DNA of 15,028 nt from positions 1-15,028 of the forward strand of contig JAEYWQ010000053.1 of NCBI GenBank assembly GCA_023428885.1. The letters are read 5' to 3'. This DNA is from Bacillota bacterium. GTDB taxonomy: Bacteria > Bacillota > Clostridia > Lachnospirales > Lachnospiraceae. Below, piece by piece: positions 13,744 to 15,028 of the stretch; position 1 is the first letter of the stretch, and each line of letters opens with the position of its first letter. A model generated the notes under the pieces. That model did no database searches. It had not been told where the DNA came from and saw only the letters and a program-made list of their open reading frames with translations. The position numbers were made by a program, and so were the translations under genes.

Positions 13744-14319
13744 ATGAGAGTAGGAATGGGATATGATGTTCATAAACTGGTAGAAAACCGAGATTTGATC
13801 CTTGGTGGTGTGACAATTCCTTATGAGAAGGGATTGCTAGGACATTCTGATGCGGATGTATTAATACACGCAATTATGGATGCCTTACTAGGAGCTATGG
13901 CACTTGGTGATATTGGAAAGCATTTTCCAGATACAGATGAGAAATACAATGGAATCTCTAGCATAGAGCTATTAAAACATGTAAAACAATTAGTAGATCA
14001 GGAAACTTATCTGATTGGTAACATTGATGCTACCATCGTGGCTCAGCGCCCAAAGTTAGCACCATATATTCCTCTCATGGTGGAGAATATAGCGAATGTA
14101 TTGGAAATTGAGAAAAGTCAAATTAATATAAAGGCTACCACCGAAGAGGGGCTTGGGTTTACCGGAAGTGGTGAAGGAATATCAGCACAAGCTATATGTT
14201 TGTTGAATTCTGTATTTAATTATGCCTATAATGGTAGAGATTCTGTTGCCTATGAATACGATCCTAATGAGAGTCGTTCTAGCAAATGTGAAGGTTGTAG
14301 CGGTTGTGGGAAACATTAA
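13744..14319 (+). CDS. ispF: 2-C-methyl-D-erythritol 2,4-cyclodiphosphate synthase with Cys-rich tail
   Basis: IspF converts CDP-methylerythritol 2-phosphate to the 2,4-cyclodiphosphate in the MEP isoprenoid pathway, as a zinc-containing trimer. The start at 13744 (MRVGMGYDVHKL) has AGAGG (13733-13737) six bases upstream. The in-frame ATG at 13645 would add 33 residues that are not family-like. Metal ligands D8 and H10 (DVH) and H42 are present. So are GLLGHSDADVLIHAIMDALLGA, LGDIGKHFPDTD, and KATTEEGLGFTGSGEGI. The family core ends near residue 158. This protein continues for 33 more residues with a tail containing SSKCEGCSGCGKH, three cysteines spaced C-x2-C-x2-C (182, 185, 188). ispD is not adjacent. 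A cysE gene with its own T-box follows, so ispF is probably the end of its transcript, although I see no clear terminator. Confidence 0.95.
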   Translation: MRVGMGYDVHKLVENRDLILGGVTIPYEKGLLGHSDADVLIHAIMDALLGAMALGDIGKHFPDTDEKYNGISSIELLKHVKQLVDQETYLIGNIDATIVAQRPKLAPYIPLMVENIANVLEIEKSQINIKATTEEGLGFTGSGEGISAQAICLLNSVFNYAYNGRDSVAYEYDPNESRSSKCEGCSGCGKH

Positions 14320-14349
14320 GAGCTGTAGTATGTAATTACTGGAATTTTA

Positions 14350-14378
14350 TTGACAAAAACAAAATCTTTGCGTAGAAT
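14350..14378 (+). promoter_or_regulatory. Sigma-A promoter of the T-box/cysE transcript
   Basis: TTGACA (14350-14355), a 17-base spacer and TAGAAT (14373-14378) give a near-consensus promoter starting transcription near 14385, at the 5' edge of the T-box leader. Confidence 0.85.
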
Positions 14379-14385
14379 AATACTA

Positions 14386-14632
14386 ATTAGATAGGTGAAA
14401 AGCATTGAACGGATAGAGTAGTCTTATAGAGTATCACAGAGAGGGAATGTCACCGGCTGTAAGCATTCCTGATAGGACATTAGATGAAGTGCCTCCGGGA
14501 GCTGGTCTTGTGAACATGAGTAGCAGGACTCGGTAACAGCCGTTATCTGTATGAGATCACAATAATAAGTTGTGAATTAGAGTGGAACCACGGATATAAC
14601 TTCGTCTCTTTTTTGAGACGGAGTTTTTTTTT
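14386..14632 (+). promoter_or_regulatory. Cysteine-type T-box riboswitch upstream of cysE
   Basis: The T-box sequence AGAGTGGAACCACGG is at 14579-14593. Upstream is the Stem I region with an AGAGAG element, an apical GGAATG/CATTCC helix (14443-14448 with 14464-14469) and a specifier-loop segment GATGAAGTGCCTCC. Reading TGC (14490-14492) as specifier gives cysteine. The UGGA of the T-box predicts pairing with tRNA ending UCCA, and tRNA-Cys has discriminator U73, so both contacts agree. Uncharged tRNA-Cys would stabilise the antiterminator and allow cysE transcription. Reading the specifier one base earlier would give GUG (Val), which does not fit the discriminator or the gene. Confidence 0.9.
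14598..14632 (+). terminator. T-box terminator before cysE
   Basis: AACTTCGTCTC (14598-14608) pairs with GAGACGGAGTT (14615-14625) around six T, with one T-G pair, and T continues to 14632. It is the conditional terminator of the T-box. Confidence 0.92.
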
Positions 14633-14721
14633 CGCGAAAGCAAAGTACATAAATAATATGTAAAGCAATTAGCTCTTTGGTTCAAATTTCACTGTATGTA
14701 AAATAAACTGGAGGAATAGAT

Positions 14722-15028
14722 ATGGGTTTATTTAAGTTTATTCATGAAGAGATTCAGATTATACGTCAGCGTGATCCTGCCATTAAATCAAACTTGGAAG
14801 TCTTCTTATATCCATGTTTTAAGGCAATGATACGTCATCGTATCGCTCACAAATTATATAAGAATCATCATTATCTGTTGGCTAGATGGTATTCTCAAAG
14901 AACTGCAAGAAAGACAGGAATCGAGATACATCCCGGGGCTACCATTGGAAAGGGTCTGTTTATTGACCATGGACACGGAGTGGTAATAGGAGAAACAGCG
15001 ATTGTTGGAAATAATGTAACCCTATATC
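14722..15028 (+). CDS. cysE: Serine O-acetyltransferase, N-terminal part (3' end outside window)
   Basis: About 102 codons are present before the window ends in an open frame. The ATG has GGAGGA (14710-14715) six bases upstream. CysE acetylates L-serine with acetyl-CoA, the first step of cysteine synthesis. After a short helical N-terminal domain (1-60, MGLFKFIHEEIQIIRQRDPA), the left-handed beta-helix begins with TGIEIHPGATIGKGLFIDHG and HGVVIGETAIVGNNVT. E68 and H83 correspond to the Asp/His catalytic pair of the E. coli enzyme; Glu at the first position is usual in Gram-positive homologues. The short N-terminal domain resembles the roughly 220-residue Firmicutes form. Control by the upstream cysteine T-box is strongly supported. 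cysK or cysS might follow outside the window. Confidence 0.95.
   Translation, partial: MGLFKFIHEEIQIIRQRDPAIKSNLEVFLYPCFKAMIRHRIAHKLYKNHHYLLARWYSQRTARKTGIEIHPGATIGKGLFIDHGHGVVIGETAIVGNNVTLY

Noticed and set aside
1..15028. CRISPR arrays, rRNA genes, intact insertion sequences or phage genes
   Set aside because: I saw no spaced direct repeats, rRNA-like sequence, transposase or integrase frames. The only possible mobile trace is the inverted repeat at 8928-9532.

Overview
The window is chromosomal DNA from a low-GC Gram-positive anaerobe, most likely a Lachnospiraceae (clostridial cluster XIVa) relative of Lachnoclostridium phytofermentans. The reasons are AT-rich codon use, strong AGGAGG-type ribosome binding sites, sigma-A consensus promoters with 17-base spacers, a T-box leader, a pyrophosphate-type phosphofructokinase, tandem DegV paralogues, tRNA genes without an encoded CCA, and a gene resembling DUF6179. 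The genus is an inference from gene content, not a database match.

Layout. 1-2642: end of a branched-chain amino acid operon (ilvD 3' part, ilvB). 2643-2892: a promoter directly followed by a strong terminator, then pfp (2893-4119), which ends at a strong terminator. 4381-6211: two tandem DegV fatty-acid-binding paralogues. 6316-6617: a promoter, tRNA-Pro(CGG), tRNA-Thr(CGT) and a terminator. 6638-7593: a small unknown protein and a histidine phosphatase. 7767-8753, minus strand: an aromatic-acid-exporter-type membrane protein.

8754-9762 is the most unusual stretch. It holds a perfect consensus promoter in front of an N-truncated serine hydrolase (beta-lactamase family) remnant. A second strong promoter follows, with a leader of about 470 bases before an Lsa/CplR-like ABC-F ribosome-protection gene (9763-11292). 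The leader contains a two-codon ORF, a 14-codon ORF resembling drug-arrest leader peptides, several hairpins, a good intrinsic terminator, and a 28-codon ORF overlapping the ABC-F start. This looks like an antibiotic-responsive attenuator.

11379-13606: a Gfo/Idh/MocA oxidoreductase and a DUF6179-like protein. 13744-14319: ispF, with an unusual cysteine-rich C-terminal tail. 14350-15028: a consensus promoter, a cysteine-type T-box riboswitch (UGC specifier, UGGA T-box) and the 5' part of cysE, which runs off the window.

Most genes are core metabolism or translation. ilvD/ilvB serve valine, leucine and isoleucine synthesis, pfp glycolysis, ispF the MEP isoprenoid route and cysE cysteine synthesis. 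The accessory interest lies in the ABC-F leader and the gene remnant before it.
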